Assembly (NCBI GenBank): GCA_009869945.1
Contig: WIXG01000352.1
Coordinates: 1 to 64,000, forward strand
Reading direction: 5' to 3'
From: Mesaphorura yosii
Lineage: Eukaryota > Arthropoda > Collembola > Poduromorpha > Tullbergiidae
Length of the DNA stretch: 64,000 bases
Part shown: piece after piece, positions 33,293 to 44,618 of the stretch
How the letters are laid out: every line of letters starts with the position of its first letter
Position numbering within the stretch: the first letter of the stretch is position 1
Notes under the pieces: model-generated
The model's input: only the letters and a program-made list of their open reading frames with translations
Told to the model about the DNA's origin: nothing
Database searches by the model: none
Translations under genes and position numbers: made by a program

Positions 33293-33970
33293 TTATCCAG
33301 TTATCAATTCCAGCAGCCGGTCATGTCAGTCTTAACCGAAAAGTCTAGAATTTAGTCAGATTCTAACCATAACCACCTAAGTTGCAGTATCATTTTACCA
33401 CATTTCACAGTCTACAAATTACCAAAACACTTAACAAATTGCAAAAGAGTACGATAAAATTGACCAATCAAGTTTCACAATAGTCCAAAGAGTTGAGGTT
33501 CGTGAATTCGTGATTTTGAACACCAATCGTTACGTATAGTCGGGCCTGGCTTTAGACCATCATCGAATCGTCTAGAAATTGTACTATTAAGGAGGTACAG
33601 TTCTACGAATTATTGTTGAAGAGTCAGAGTTACAATTTGGCGATTTTTCTTCATTTCTTCGGTTAAGATCCTTAGTCCTTATCGTACTTTCGTACTAAAG
33701 TCATGCTTAATTTATAATTTAAGTTTATCGACATTTTCACATCTCGTCTAGAATCCTAAAGCTTTCAACATTAGCATTCTTAGCTATAAATAATACACAA
33801 AAACACAATGCAATACGTACACATGATACACCAAAAGTTCTGAATTATAATTAGTCACAGTACCAAAGCGATATTAAAATGTCCACTTATGTTCAAATCG
33901 GCAGGAAATTCTAATCTCCACGATTCTTAAGAATTTGGCCAACGCTAACGTCTTAACCTTAATCTAATTT

Positions 33971-36900
33971 CTAAGTTGGGACCCAAAGCGTTTTTGATTG
34001 TTCCTTTTCTATTGCAGTTTTGGCTTGAGTTGCTAAGTATGAAATATTTGTGCCACCGGGTACACACGCTGAAAATGAAAACAAAGAGCAAAAATTAAGC
34101 ACAATTTAGCTTAATTTAGCTTAACTAATTCCGAGATGTAAGATTTACCTGTAATAAGATGCTTGTATTCACTCTCGACCTTCAGTGAGTGCTCGTAAAG
34201 TTCTTTGGCCGCCTTTGCCGTAATTTTGTCACATCGCAAGTCTTTGATTTCACGAATTTGCTTCGGGTTCTTGAATTTAACGAGCAGGACGATGGGATAC
34301 ATTTGAGCGTGCTGAAGACGTTCGATGCCTGCTGTGCTAATGTCTAGTATGCAGTACAATTTCTGGAAATGCGAGCAAAACACTAAAATTTCTGCTCCGT
34401 ATGAAATTAATTATCTGCAGGAGTTCATGCTCATACCTTGCCGCTGATCTCCTTGATGGCCGACATCGTAATGCATTCGTAGTGCGAGCCTTTTCGCTTG
34501 TAGTCGACAATAATATTTTCAGCCAGTCCCTGCTCCAGCATCGCACCAGAGCAGTGCATTGCCTCGATAGCCACCCGCCCAAATTGATACGGGAAATCTT
34601 GCACCAGTCGTTCCGTGATCACATCGCTTAGAGCTCCCAAAACTAGCACGGGGCGGAGGAATCGCATATCTGCAAATTACAAATTCAAAAGTCAAGGGTC
34701 AAATCAGTTTGTACGACATTTTTCTCCCGCAATTGAAATTCCTCAAGATTTCTAAATCTAATCTAAAATTTGACAGAAGAGCAAATTCCTGACCCAATTT
34801 CCCTCTTCTAAATTGTTTCAGACCTTCAGCAAGAAGAAACAAGCGGATAGAAAGGCAATTAATATGTAGGAAAATTATCGAAACAGCTTTTTGCGTGAAG
34901 AAAGCCGACAAATCCAAAGCCACTTACAATCAAGTCGTTCCACTCGCTGATACGAACTCAGCAAAATCGGTTCCAGCTGCGCATTTCCTTGCTGCGCTGA
35001 TAAATCTCCATACGAATTGATGGAAAAGTCGGAGAATGACGCCAGCTCCCTTGACGAGCTCCTGTGATGTGACTTCCGGCGGAAGAAACTTCGGCGTGTC
35101 ACTGTAGAGCTGCGTCGGTCACCGTCCAAATCGCCCAAGCTCCGTTTGAACATAAGATCTTCTTCAATTCTATAACATGCACAGAAAAAGATGCTATGAT
35201 GTCTATAAACTGATACACACAAGAAAAAGAAGGTACTCATTCGCTCACTTGAATTTTGACGGAATAATTCCCCAAATTCGCCGGTGCCCTTCCGAGTCGA
35301 TTTTCCACGCTCTCCATTTGCCCGGCTTCCCATTCCACATTGTGTTGTCCACGTAAAGAATCTCGTCCTTGTGAAAACTCAGCTGCTGTGCGTCCGGAGC
35401 GGAAGAGCTGGTCGCTTGGAAGTGCGGATCGTTCGATAACGACGGATAGTCAAACAGCGCTCTGATGTAGAAGCCATCGCCTGGTTGGTCCTTAATCTCA
35501 TTGTACTCTGGAGTAAAAATTATTCCAAGAACACAGAATTACCAGAAGTGCAGATACTCTTCAGATTACAAATGTGAACGAATGTCTTACTTTGAATGTT
35601 GTACTGGACTAGTACGTTGACCTTATCAAGCGGCTTTGCCAGCTCAAACGCTGCTTCTTCTGCCGTGGATAGGCGCAAATCTGTTCCGTTATATTCCAGG
35701 ATCTGATCTCCAGTCCTCATGCCGGCTCGATCGGCAATTGACTCCGGGAGCACTGAATGCACATAAATTCCGACGATATTTCCTCCAACCAGGCAGATTC
35801 CCAAGTTTGAAGAATTCTTCATCAGCTGGAGCGTCAAGTATCTCGGCGTGTCTCCAGTGGACATGGACATCTTTTTGCTGTTGCTCGCATCGGAGCCGTC
35901 GCTGACTCCAGCGCCGCCACTGTTTTTGGTCAGAGTCCCCGACGGAGTGTGTGGGACACTGTGCGAGTGCTTCTGCTTGTCGCCCGACCCGAGTGACATG
36001 GCGTTGAGTGCCTGCTGAAGCTGCGCCTGCTGATTCTGCTGCTGTTGCTGCTGCTGCAAATGCTGGGCTTTCAACGAATTCGTCAAACTGTTGTGCGTGC
36101 TCGCATGACCGCTGTTACTTGGCAGCGTATTCGATTTACTGTGCGTGCTGGAATTCTTCGCTGATTTGCGCACGAGCGTCGACTGCGGCGTGTTGCAGGG
36201 AGTTGACCGCCCTGAGGACCTCGACTCATTCTCGGAGGCGGAGGAATTATTCTCGTCGTCCTCGTGTTCGGAGGAAGACGAGCCGTCGGAGTGAAATTCA
36301 CCTTCCGAAGAGGATCCGTTCTCATCCGCCACTAAATTCAAGAGAAACCTCATCTTTAATGCCAGGATACAAAAAAAGATTGTTTTTCTTTTCTGGACGT
36401 ACGTGAATGGTACTTTTCAGGCAAATACTGCACCAAAATCGTGATTGTGTCTTTGCACTGATGCAAAACCTGAGCAGCATGCGCGTAAGTCGCGGAACGC
36501 ATGTTGATGCCACAGATTTCCAGCAATTGATCTCCAACGCGGAGATTCGCCTGGGCAGCGACCGAACCGTCGTTCACAGACGACACGAAAACTCCACCGC
36601 CTTTCGCCTTGCACGAAATCTGGATTCCGAGCGGCTGCGCTGACTTGTCAATGCGAATTCTCCGCAGTTCGCCTGACCTTCCTCGCCAAGACCCAAAGTC
36701 CAAAGCACCGTGCGCTGAATTGTCGGGATCTAGCACCTGAAAGACAAGGCAAATAAAGCCAAATCATAAAGAAGCCCCCGAAATTTGAAGCCGAAGGACT
36801 CGAACGCAATTGCACTCGTTTTTCATTCATACCAGCGTTCTTATTTGACCATGTTTCCCATTCTTTCAGACAGAAGCAGCAAAAACAAGCGAAAAGTTCC

Positions 36901-39900
36901 ACATTCACATTCATAAACGGGCACGCCCTTTGAAATTCTTACCTCGATATGATAAGTCGGCATAGGGCTGTTTCTTAGCTCAAATTTCTCGGTGGAGCTT
37001 CGGCTCGTGACGCTCTGGTTGGAGGGGATTCGAATCCTTTGCGGCTCCTTCTTCCGTGGAAATGTTCCTGACGGTTCGATGGGATAGCTTGGATGCAGGA
37101 GAAGGTCGTCGGAGTTGCGGAACATTTGCAGCTTTGAATTTGAGTGAAGGGCCATCGGCGCATTCGCATTTGAAGAATGCTGGTCTCGATCGTGCCCAGG
37201 CAGGCCGAGCAGCCCGTGATTGTGGTGACCGTGATGCTGCTGCTGCAGATGCGCGAAATGAGGTTCAAACGTAAAGCTGCCGTTGTTGCCCAAGCTGGTT
37301 GACTGGATCGTCTTCGGAGTCGACGACTGCGCCATTGACATTGGCATGGGCATCGTCGGAGTCTGAAGCGGGTGCGACATTTGGATGTTCATCGGCATGG
37401 ACGCCATCGGCTGGTTGTGGCTCATCGAGTCAAGATGCGTGTGGTGACCCGAGTAACGTTGGGGAAATCGGTTCGAAAACCGATTCAGCGAGTTGGATCC
37501 GCTCAGTGATGAGGAGAGCACTGAAATCAGAAAAAAAACAACTGTTTCTCAGCAGGCAAGGCAAGCGTCAAATTAAACCATCCAAGCAACGAGCTTCAGC
37601 TTATCTTATCTCTTCTGTTCAACTTTGAGCGAAAAGCATAAAGCAAGAATTGCTCGTGGATTGTGCATTTAAGTTTAAAGTGGGTTCGTTAGTCAATTGC
37701 ATCAATGACGATGACGATGTCAAGGACAAGGCTTCGGGCATGTAAATGTAATTGTCTAGTTGTGCAATTAAAGTCAAACCTTACCATTTGAACTGCTTCC
37801 ACTCCCAATGCCAATGTTACTCGATGGAATCTGCATCAGCGAAGGCGGTGTCACGACTTTGTCCAGGTGATCGCTCTCGCTGCTGTTGTTGTGGTTCTTT
37901 CCCATGTTCCTCTTCACGTAGTACTCCATAATGTCTCCAGATTTCACAGAGAAATCGATGCTGGAGCCGTCCGAGAGCGTTGGGACGACACTGTTCCTTT
38001 GTGGGTCACTAAAACGAAAATCATATGAAAAATCAAAATGAGTACAAAGACTGCCCGAAGAATGATGCTGAACATTTGCTTACCCTTTGCCAATTTTAGT
38101 TCGCGAATCCGAGCCGAGATCGAAGACTCCGGCCCCCGTTGAGTACCGATAATGCTGCGGAACTTGGTTGCTACCTCTGCTTCTCAAGCCAATGTCGTGC
38201 CCACCGAGAGATGTGAGCACGACGCCTTTGTTCAAGTTCCTCGTCAAGGACAGTGATTCCTGAGCTTGGTTCCCGCTGCCAGGAAGGCTCAAACCTGTCC
38301 CTCCTCCGCCTCCGCCATTGTTAATTGAGCCCACGCTCTTGCTGTTGCTGCTGCTGCTCATTCCATGCTGCATTTGTTGCTGTTGCTGCTGCTCCATCTG
38401 CTGCTGCTGCTGTTGCAGCTGTAGCTGCTGCCTGAATGCCTCCGGGTTAATATCCCACCCCAGCGACTGGAGAGAAACCCGCTCCTTCGTAGTTGCTGGT
38501 CGTCGAACACAGACGGTGCTGCTCAACTGGTTCGGGTTTGCTACGGCGTAGTGACTGAGCGTTGAATAAAATGAATTCTGCTGCTGTTGTTGCTGCCTCG
38601 ATAAAGTTGCATAATGATTCTCGGTGTTGGCGCCGATGGCACTGTTCCCCGAGCTATTTCCTCCGTTGTGCGGCAGGGTGTACGAGCACGTGCTGTTTCT
38701 GTTCAGAAGCACCCTCGGCCATGTGCCGTTTTTGTTTCCGCTTCCGGTTTCACCGCCGCTTCCGCCTCGCGAAGTGCCGCGCTTCTTCCTCGCCTTTCGG
38801 TGCGTGGAGGAGGCGCTCCCTGACGCGATGGCCGAGTCAAGGGTTTCCAGCGCCTCAGCCTCTGACGGCAGTTTCTTGCGTGGGAGCTTCACCTTGAAAA
38901 TGTCGCGGAATCCGCCACCGCCGTGACCTTTCGACGATGACAATCCAATTCCGCTTTGATGCTGCATCTGATGTCCGCCTCCGCCAAAATTATCTTGAAC
39001 GCAGTGATCGGACTTGTCTGATTTGAGTGACGACGTGGATGCGTGGTTGGACACTTTTGTTGAATTGGGGCTTGGACCACTGTGACCATTGCTGTGCTTG
39101 GCCATCGCCTTATTTTTCTGCATTGTGTGTAGCGGGCTTGCAAGCTGGCCCGAGCTTCTGGACAACGTGAGCATGATTGGGTCGATGTCTTCTGACAAGG
39201 CCAGAATTGCGTCTTGGACGTTGTTGATCGGAGTGTCGTTTATCTAATAAACATGAATGCACGTACAGTTAAATACGATACGCTGCACACATCTTAAGCT
39301 GAAAACTAAGGAAAACAGGAAAGGCGTCGACTTACGTAAAGAACTCGATCTCCGATGTTCAAGTTGATCAATTTAGCAGCCGGCGATCCGGGCACAATGC
39401 GAGAGATGTAAACCCCAGGTTCCAGAACGAGTCCATGATCGGCACCACGCATATTTGGAAGCTGGAATACAAAAAACAAAACGCTCGCGTTACGCGTCGA
39501 TGTTGTCGATTTCGTGCAAATTAAGTGACAAGATTTACCTTAATCGAGTAATGCCCCGATGGCAGATCGGAATCGATTGCCGAGTCGCGTGATTCCGAAA
39601 AGCTCGAAGAATTGGACAAGTAATTCAGCCTAACCGACCGGCTTTCTTTGTCCTTCTCAGCCTCGATCCGATCCCGTAACTCCTTCAGTTGCTTGGTGGC
39701 CAAATTCTTCTGCCGCTTAATTTCCTCTGATTCGCTGAGGGCCTCCGCCAAGTCTGATACGGCTCGATCTCTTTCACGTCGCAAGCTTTCGCAGAGAGTC
39801 CGAAGGCTTTCCTTCTCCCGCATGATTTTGTCGCGCTCGCTGAATGCCCAGTCCCTCGTCCGGTTTGAGACTTCGGCTTCCTGACCAGCCTCTGCGATTA

Positions 39901-40929
39901 GCAAATGATAATTACTTCACTATTTCATGAAATTTTTACTGTTTGATCTGGATCAAAGCTTAAACTCAATAATTAAGAAATCTTCTATCAATCTTACCAA
40001 ATGCTGAACAATTCCCAAGAGAATTGCATGAAAAAATTCGTACGAAATTTTTTTTGTGGAGAGCACAATTTTTTTTTCTAAAAAAAACGTACACACAAAA
40101 GGCCCGCCTACCTTGAACTTTGTCCATCAGTTCCTTGTTCTGAACCTCGACAGTTTTGATTTGTTTCCTCGACTGCGTCAAATCGTCAGTGAGTTTCTCC
40201 AGTTCTCTGTGGACCGAGTCTCTTTCGCTCATGACCAACGTGTACTCTTGCAGCGCTTGATCTCTCTCCTCGGTGAGCCGCTTAATTTCTTTGCTCGACT
40301 TGATTGACCGGGCCATCCCCTGATTTACTTCCTTCATCGCTTCTTCGTGCTGGTGTTGAATCTAAAATACGAAAATGCCATTGGCATCAGCAATGAAATT
40401 AAGTGGCTTAACGTAATCTGGACTTGACAATTGACTTACCTTCGAAAGGGCTTCCTTGCACTCATTTCTTTCTCTCAGTGCAATGTCCCAATTCTTAATT
40501 ACAGCCGTACATTGCTGCCTCAGGCCATTGCGTTCTCGAATGGCGGCGTCAGTTTCCTGAAGCGCTTCTTCGCAAACCTTCTTCAGGCGATTCACTTCTT
40601 CCTGCAAGTCATTCAATAAATGAAGTTGCGACTTGCTGACAATCATCAATTGAAGCTCTTTGGTTTGGTTCTTACCTGCGACAATTCCAATTTGTTCACA
40701 ATTCCCGTGTTTGTAGCCATGATGTCGGCACATCGCTTTCGCATTGCCTCATTTTCTTCCTTCAGTGCTTCGTATTTCTTGAAAAAGTCGGCGTCCACTA
40801 CGCCGCCTGGCCTGTTCAAACTCCCTGCAGCGACAGTTATCAAGTTGGCACATTTATATTCTCTAAACATAGCGGAGTATGAGCAGTCGTGGGTGTTGAG
40901 CGTAGCGCACCTGAATGACCTGAATCCAT
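33971..40929 (-). CDS. DLG5: Discs large homolog 5 scaffold (MAGUK)
   Basis: Membrane-associated guanylate kinase scaffold for cell polarity and junctions. Sixteen exons from 40929 to 33971: 40929-40911, 40824-40676, 40601-40440, 40361-40112, 39891-39539, 39461-39336, 39243-38084, 38008-37785, 37520-36943, 36736-36403, 36331-35591, 35507-35249, 35169-34928, 34669-34437, 34362-34149, 34068-33971; 5142 nt, 1713 residues. A coiled coil (residues about 8-290) ends in DSAIDSD, as in human DLG5. A PDZ follows (GVYISRIVPGSPAAKL), then a long Gln/Ser/Asn-rich linker. A second PDZ (PLGIQISCKAKGGGVFVSSV) and a third (NLGICLVGGNIVGIYVHSVL) come next, then SH3 (ALFDYPSL), then a guanylate-kinase-like domain (VLVLGALSDVITERLVQDFP). 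The C-terminus is LWVPT. The 5' end is tentative: ATG 40929 is preceded in frame by a stop, but a further upstream exon could splice in near 40985. Confidence 0.92.
38341..38425 (-). repeat. Polyglutamine-coding CAG tract in DLG5
   Basis: Within the largest linker exon of DLG5. Reverse-strand CAG/CAA codons give several runs of three to six Gln interrupted by Met, Leu and His. A comparable Gln run lies near 36040-36057 and another near 38579-38597. They are part of the disordered linkers and are likely length-variable. Confidence 0.7.
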
Positions 40930-41684
40930 TTGTTGCGATGCTCCTTGCGCATAACTTCCGTCCCGCGATGGCTCCAGCGTGACCTACGTAGCCTCCACAC
41001 ACCCCACACTGATATGGGATACGAAGATGAGCTGGAGTCGGCGATTATTTCATTGTTAATTCATCATCTTGGATGTAATGACTGTTTTTCGTGATTTTCC
41101 ACCACCACCGTTGAGTTAAATTCGAATTCGGAGCTAAAATGAAAATAAAAGATCACTTGTAAATTGTCGAGAGCTGCCTGCATTGATAGAATCTCGTAAA
41201 ACGCACAGAATAATTTGCTAGATCAAACGGTTACTTACTTAACAGAGCAAGGTGTGCAGATTTCAATTAAAATTAGACTTGTCCAAGTCGGGCCAATCCC
41301 TTTTAAATTAGCAACAGCAGCAGCACTGAACTGAATTGAATACTGATATCTGCGAATCGTATCGTGGTGAATGTCGAATGTAATGAGCAAACAGATGCAG
41401 TCGATTGTCAGATAGTCGACAAAGTCACACGGTCAGCTAAATTAAATGAATCGAGCACGAACAGTTCACCTGACCAAAAGGGAAGACCGACTGCCGATCA
41501 CCCACCAACTTGACATGACTCCTTAAGTGCTTGAGTGCTTGCAACGTTAATTACAATAGCTACCTAATTTAAGCCAAGCACAGACAGGACAATTACATTA
41601 CAGACACACATACAATTTGACAACATAGATAATAATAAAAACTGCTGCACAAAAACAACACAAAAATAAATACCACCAACTTCA

Positions 41685-41704
41685 ACTTGACTTGACTTGA
41701 CTTG
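41685..41704 (+). repeat. (ACTTG)4 tandem repeat
   Basis: Four perfect pentamer copies in noncoding sequence upstream of DLG5. Confidence 0.9.
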
Positions 41705-42071
41705 CAGTTGTTGCAGCACCCGTCTGGCAGGCCTGGCCAGTCTCCTGAAAGCTTGCTCGTACGTTTATTACAATACCAGTGCACAAGATCATATCATCCT
41801 CATCTCATCTTGAGCTGTGGAGTGCACTGATGTATGTGTCCGACGAGGTTGAGGCTGGTTTGGTTTAGTACTCTCGAATCTCGAGCTCAACTGTCTTTCA
41901 TTCAGCAGTTGCTCAGTTCAACTCGATTCGAACCAGCGCAGCATTCCAAAGACTCAATACACAAGATGAAGATGAATTATGAAAATGAGGAAGATCAGTC
42001 TCACATTGAACCAATTCCTACATTCCGAGGCGAAATGAGATTTATTCATCCTTCGGGCTAGGCTTTTACGC

Positions 42072-42077
42072 TTTATT
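42072..42077 (-). terminator. Polyadenylation signal of the four-pass protein gene
   Basis: AATAAA on the minus strand about 120 nt past the stop. Confidence 0.55.
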
Positions 42078-42196
42078 TCGAGATTACGCACGTCAGCCTT
42101 ATAAAAATAGATTCTTCGCGACGCGAATGGAGAATTACGAATGCGAAAGCTAATTTACTTCAAAGTGCATTAAAGTAGAAAAAACGCCTGCTTAGC

Positions 42197-43027
42197 TTAA
42201 ACTTCTTGGCTGCTTCTTTTTTGCGAATGATTTTGATGGCTTAACAACGAATTTTGCTCTTCATCTCTGCTTCTGCGTCGCGTCGTCGCTTCGGCATCCT
42301 CCAGCGAAATGTCATCATAGTCAAGTGGCCATGAGTCATCTTCACCTTTAACACGAATGAATCCGATAATTTCGTAGAGGACACCGTTGATAAACATGAA
42401 TATCTGTATAGTAAAGAGCACATTTAATCAGGAAGTTCCAGAAGAACTGCTTGCAACGCAGCACATTACGCATACTTTTGCAGCGCCCTTCACATAGCCT
42501 GGCTCCCAATCCCAGTCCAGATCGTCGTCGTCGTTGACTACGTTGATATTCTCACCAAACTTACTTCCGGAGCTTCCGATGAGCTGTCCCAAATCGATCC
42601 CGGCCAAAATGAGGAGAAATCCGACGAGCAAATGGTAGACGTTGTCCTACAATTCAATCACGCCACGCTTTGTAGATTTAAGACTCTGACAAGAAAACGA
42701 AAACGGGCGACTTACGAAGCGTCGGTTGAGTTCAAAGTATCTCAGCTCAGGGCACACTGCGTAGAGTACGAAGTAAATTGTCGAGATGGTCAGGGAAACG
42801 ATGGCGAGGCCCAGGGAGAATTGATCTTCGAAGAGAGGCAGGTAAGTGCAGGACAGAAGGGCAAGGCTAATGGCCCCAAAAACCTAAAACACAGGCGTCG
42901 TTAGCTGTCCGTTAGCACAATGCTAATTCGTCACATTTTTACTCACAATGTTCAGGCACTTCAGACATCCGACGGGGCTCCTCAGGTAATGCTTATCCGA
43001 ATTGTAGTACGTGTAGCAGCACTTCAT
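42197..43027 (-). CDS. Four-pass membrane protein, MARVEL-like, unnamed
   Basis: Predicted 208 residues from exons 43027-42947, 42883-42716, 42646-42476 and 42403-42197 (627 nt, all GT-AG, frame closed). An in-frame stop 45 nt upstream of the ATG supports the start. A Cys-rich N-terminus (MKCCYTYYNSDKHYLRSPVG and CLKC) precedes four hydrophobic segments: VFGAISLALLSCTYLPLF, LGLAIVSLTISTIYFVLYAV, YHLLVGFLLILAGIDLGQLI and FMFINGVLYEIIGFI. An acidic loop (NDDDDLDWDWEPG) lies between TM3 and TM4, and the tail is Arg/Ser/Gln-rich and cytoplasmic. Layout and size resemble MARVEL-domain vesicle or junction proteins, but I cannot assign a named family. The juxtamembrane Cys cluster suggests palmitoylation. 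Confidence 0.75.
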
Positions 43028-43548
43028 TTCCGGATCCAAATCACTGAGGCCCAGCTTTACTTTACTCAAACTGACTGCGAGTCGACGCCTCTCCTTTTCT
43101 ATTCTTCAGCTTCCACAGCACATCTGATCTGCTTTACTGATTTGCCGGCTAATCGACGTTGTCGATGCCGTTACCCTTCCTGTTCATTGCTTAAGAAGGT
43201 CTTCTCTGTCCCCGCCCTGACTGCACTGAAACTCAGTACAAACTCGGTGGCCGTGTTTTGATAATGATAATGCGATAATGACTGACGGCTCCAGAAGAAA
43301 CGTCAACCGAGTCACACCAGCGATGCACCAGCAGCTGCTCAAACTATAAAGTGATGTTAATCTTAATCTTCTTCTGCCGACTTCTACTTTTACGAACTTC
43401 TGCCTTCTGCCGGTATTGGTTACGTATAACGTAATCTTTGATCCCAATCCATTTCCAGCCAAGCTTTATAGCCTTACCGGCTCCAGCTTCAGCGTTTCAC
43501 TTTCCTTTCCTTATCGCTGACCGTTGCTGTGAAACTGTAATGATACGT

Positions 43549-43576
43549 GATAATGGTACTTAAAAGTACCATTATC
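43549..43576. repeat. Perfect 13-bp inverted repeat with 2-bp centre
   Basis: Arms GATAATGGTACTT and AAGTACCATTATC are exact reverse complements separated by AA. The 28-bp element could form a hairpin or be a binding site for a dimeric factor. It lies in noncoding DNA about 520 bp upstream of the four-pass protein start. Confidence 0.9.
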
Positions 43577-44478
43577 TTAAAAGTATTCTGTATTCAAATT
43601 GAGCAAAGCAACGGTCCAAGCAGGTCAGAGAACCCGGCGCCGGGCAGGGCATCCACCAGTTATCACAGCACAGATCGCAATTAACGAAATAGCATTAATG
43701 ACCTGATGAATGATGATCCAATGACCTCCTCCGAAAGCGATGGCAATCGCGACGAAGATGAAAATAAAATGAACTTGAACTACTGCGACTTCTTGCTTCT
43801 TTGCTGCCAACTTATCAATGTTTTTATTAGTGTAGTGTTGTTATCACTTATCACTATAATGCATACTAAAATTAATAAATAAATAAATTTCATAGTTCAA
43901 GTGCAAAGTGACACCGTACCGTACCGTGTTCTAACGCAATGCAGCACAGCAACTAAACACATGAATTACGAGTCGCAAGTCGAACGAATTAGCCAATTAA
44001 CGCCCATTTAAATGCAACAATTAAACTCAATCCACAGAATCCACCGTATTCGTGCCCGTGCTTTGCAATTGTAAATTAAGCAGCGACAGCAGACAGCATA
44101 GCAAATGAGATTTCTGAACAGATAACACATAACAATAAATGATACTTTTCGGTTCGGAACTACCAAATTAGAATAGCACCTTCTAATTAAACAATATTTG
44201 CACTGCACTACGCTGGAATTAAAGTAATTAGCAACGACACGCTGGGATTTAATCTCCTTTCTCGGTCGTGCTGAAGCTGATTGTACTTTTACTTTACTAG
44301 CTCTTTGCTTTTGCTTTTACGGGGTCAATGTCAATGTCATCAAAGGTCAAGGGTCAAAGGTATGCATGATTTTGGTACCGCGGCGGCATGGAAGGTATTG
44401 TCTACCTCGAAGGCAAGTCGCAAGTTTACTCTCCAATCCAAAGTCGCTAATCTTTAAAATACTTCGCTGATATAAAAA

Positions 44479-44484
44479 TTTATT
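44479..44484 (-). terminator. Polyadenylation signal of winged eye
   Basis: AATAAA on the minus strand about 135 nt past the stop codon. Confidence 0.6.
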
Positions 44485-44618
44485 CTTTACTCGTTATCGT
44501 TATCATAAACTTCTACGATACGCACGGGTCGAGAACTGCCACTACCACAGCCACTGCTATCGCTAACTTCAGGAACACTTTTGCTAACTCATAATCCTTA
44601 AAGATTAGAGATTTGATG

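Larger units (their letters stand above)
33176..33970. other. Tail-to-tail 3' UTRs of bS21m and DLG5
   Basis: About 800 bp of AT-rich sequence between convergent stops. AATAAA at 33241-33246 serves the plus-strand gene. TTTATT at 33287-33292 reads AATAAA on the minus strand and fits a DLG5 3' UTR of roughly 690 nt. The two signals are only 40 bp apart, so the mRNA ends should touch or overlap. Confidence 0.6.
40930..42196. other. DLG5 5' region and 3' UTR of the four-pass protein gene
   Basis: About 1.27 kb. The first part should hold DLG5 leader exons and promoter. TTTATT at 42072-42077, AATAAA on the minus strand, lies about 120 nt past the four-pass protein stop and is its likely polyadenylation signal. 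A plus-strand frame at 41834-42061 has no recognisable content. Confidence 0.5.
43028..44618. other. Promoter of the four-pass gene and winged eye 3' region
   Basis: About 1.6 kb without a convincing exon. It contains the long palindrome at 43549-43576 and a 61-codon hydrophobic frame at 43625-43810. TTTATT at 44479-44484, AATAAA on the minus strand, lies about 135 nt past the winged eye stop. Confidence 0.5.

Noticed and set aside
41921-41945. tRNA B-box-like GGTTCGAATC on the minus strand
   Set aside because: The flanking bases do not form a T-arm stem, and no A-box or acceptor stem is found at the proper distance.
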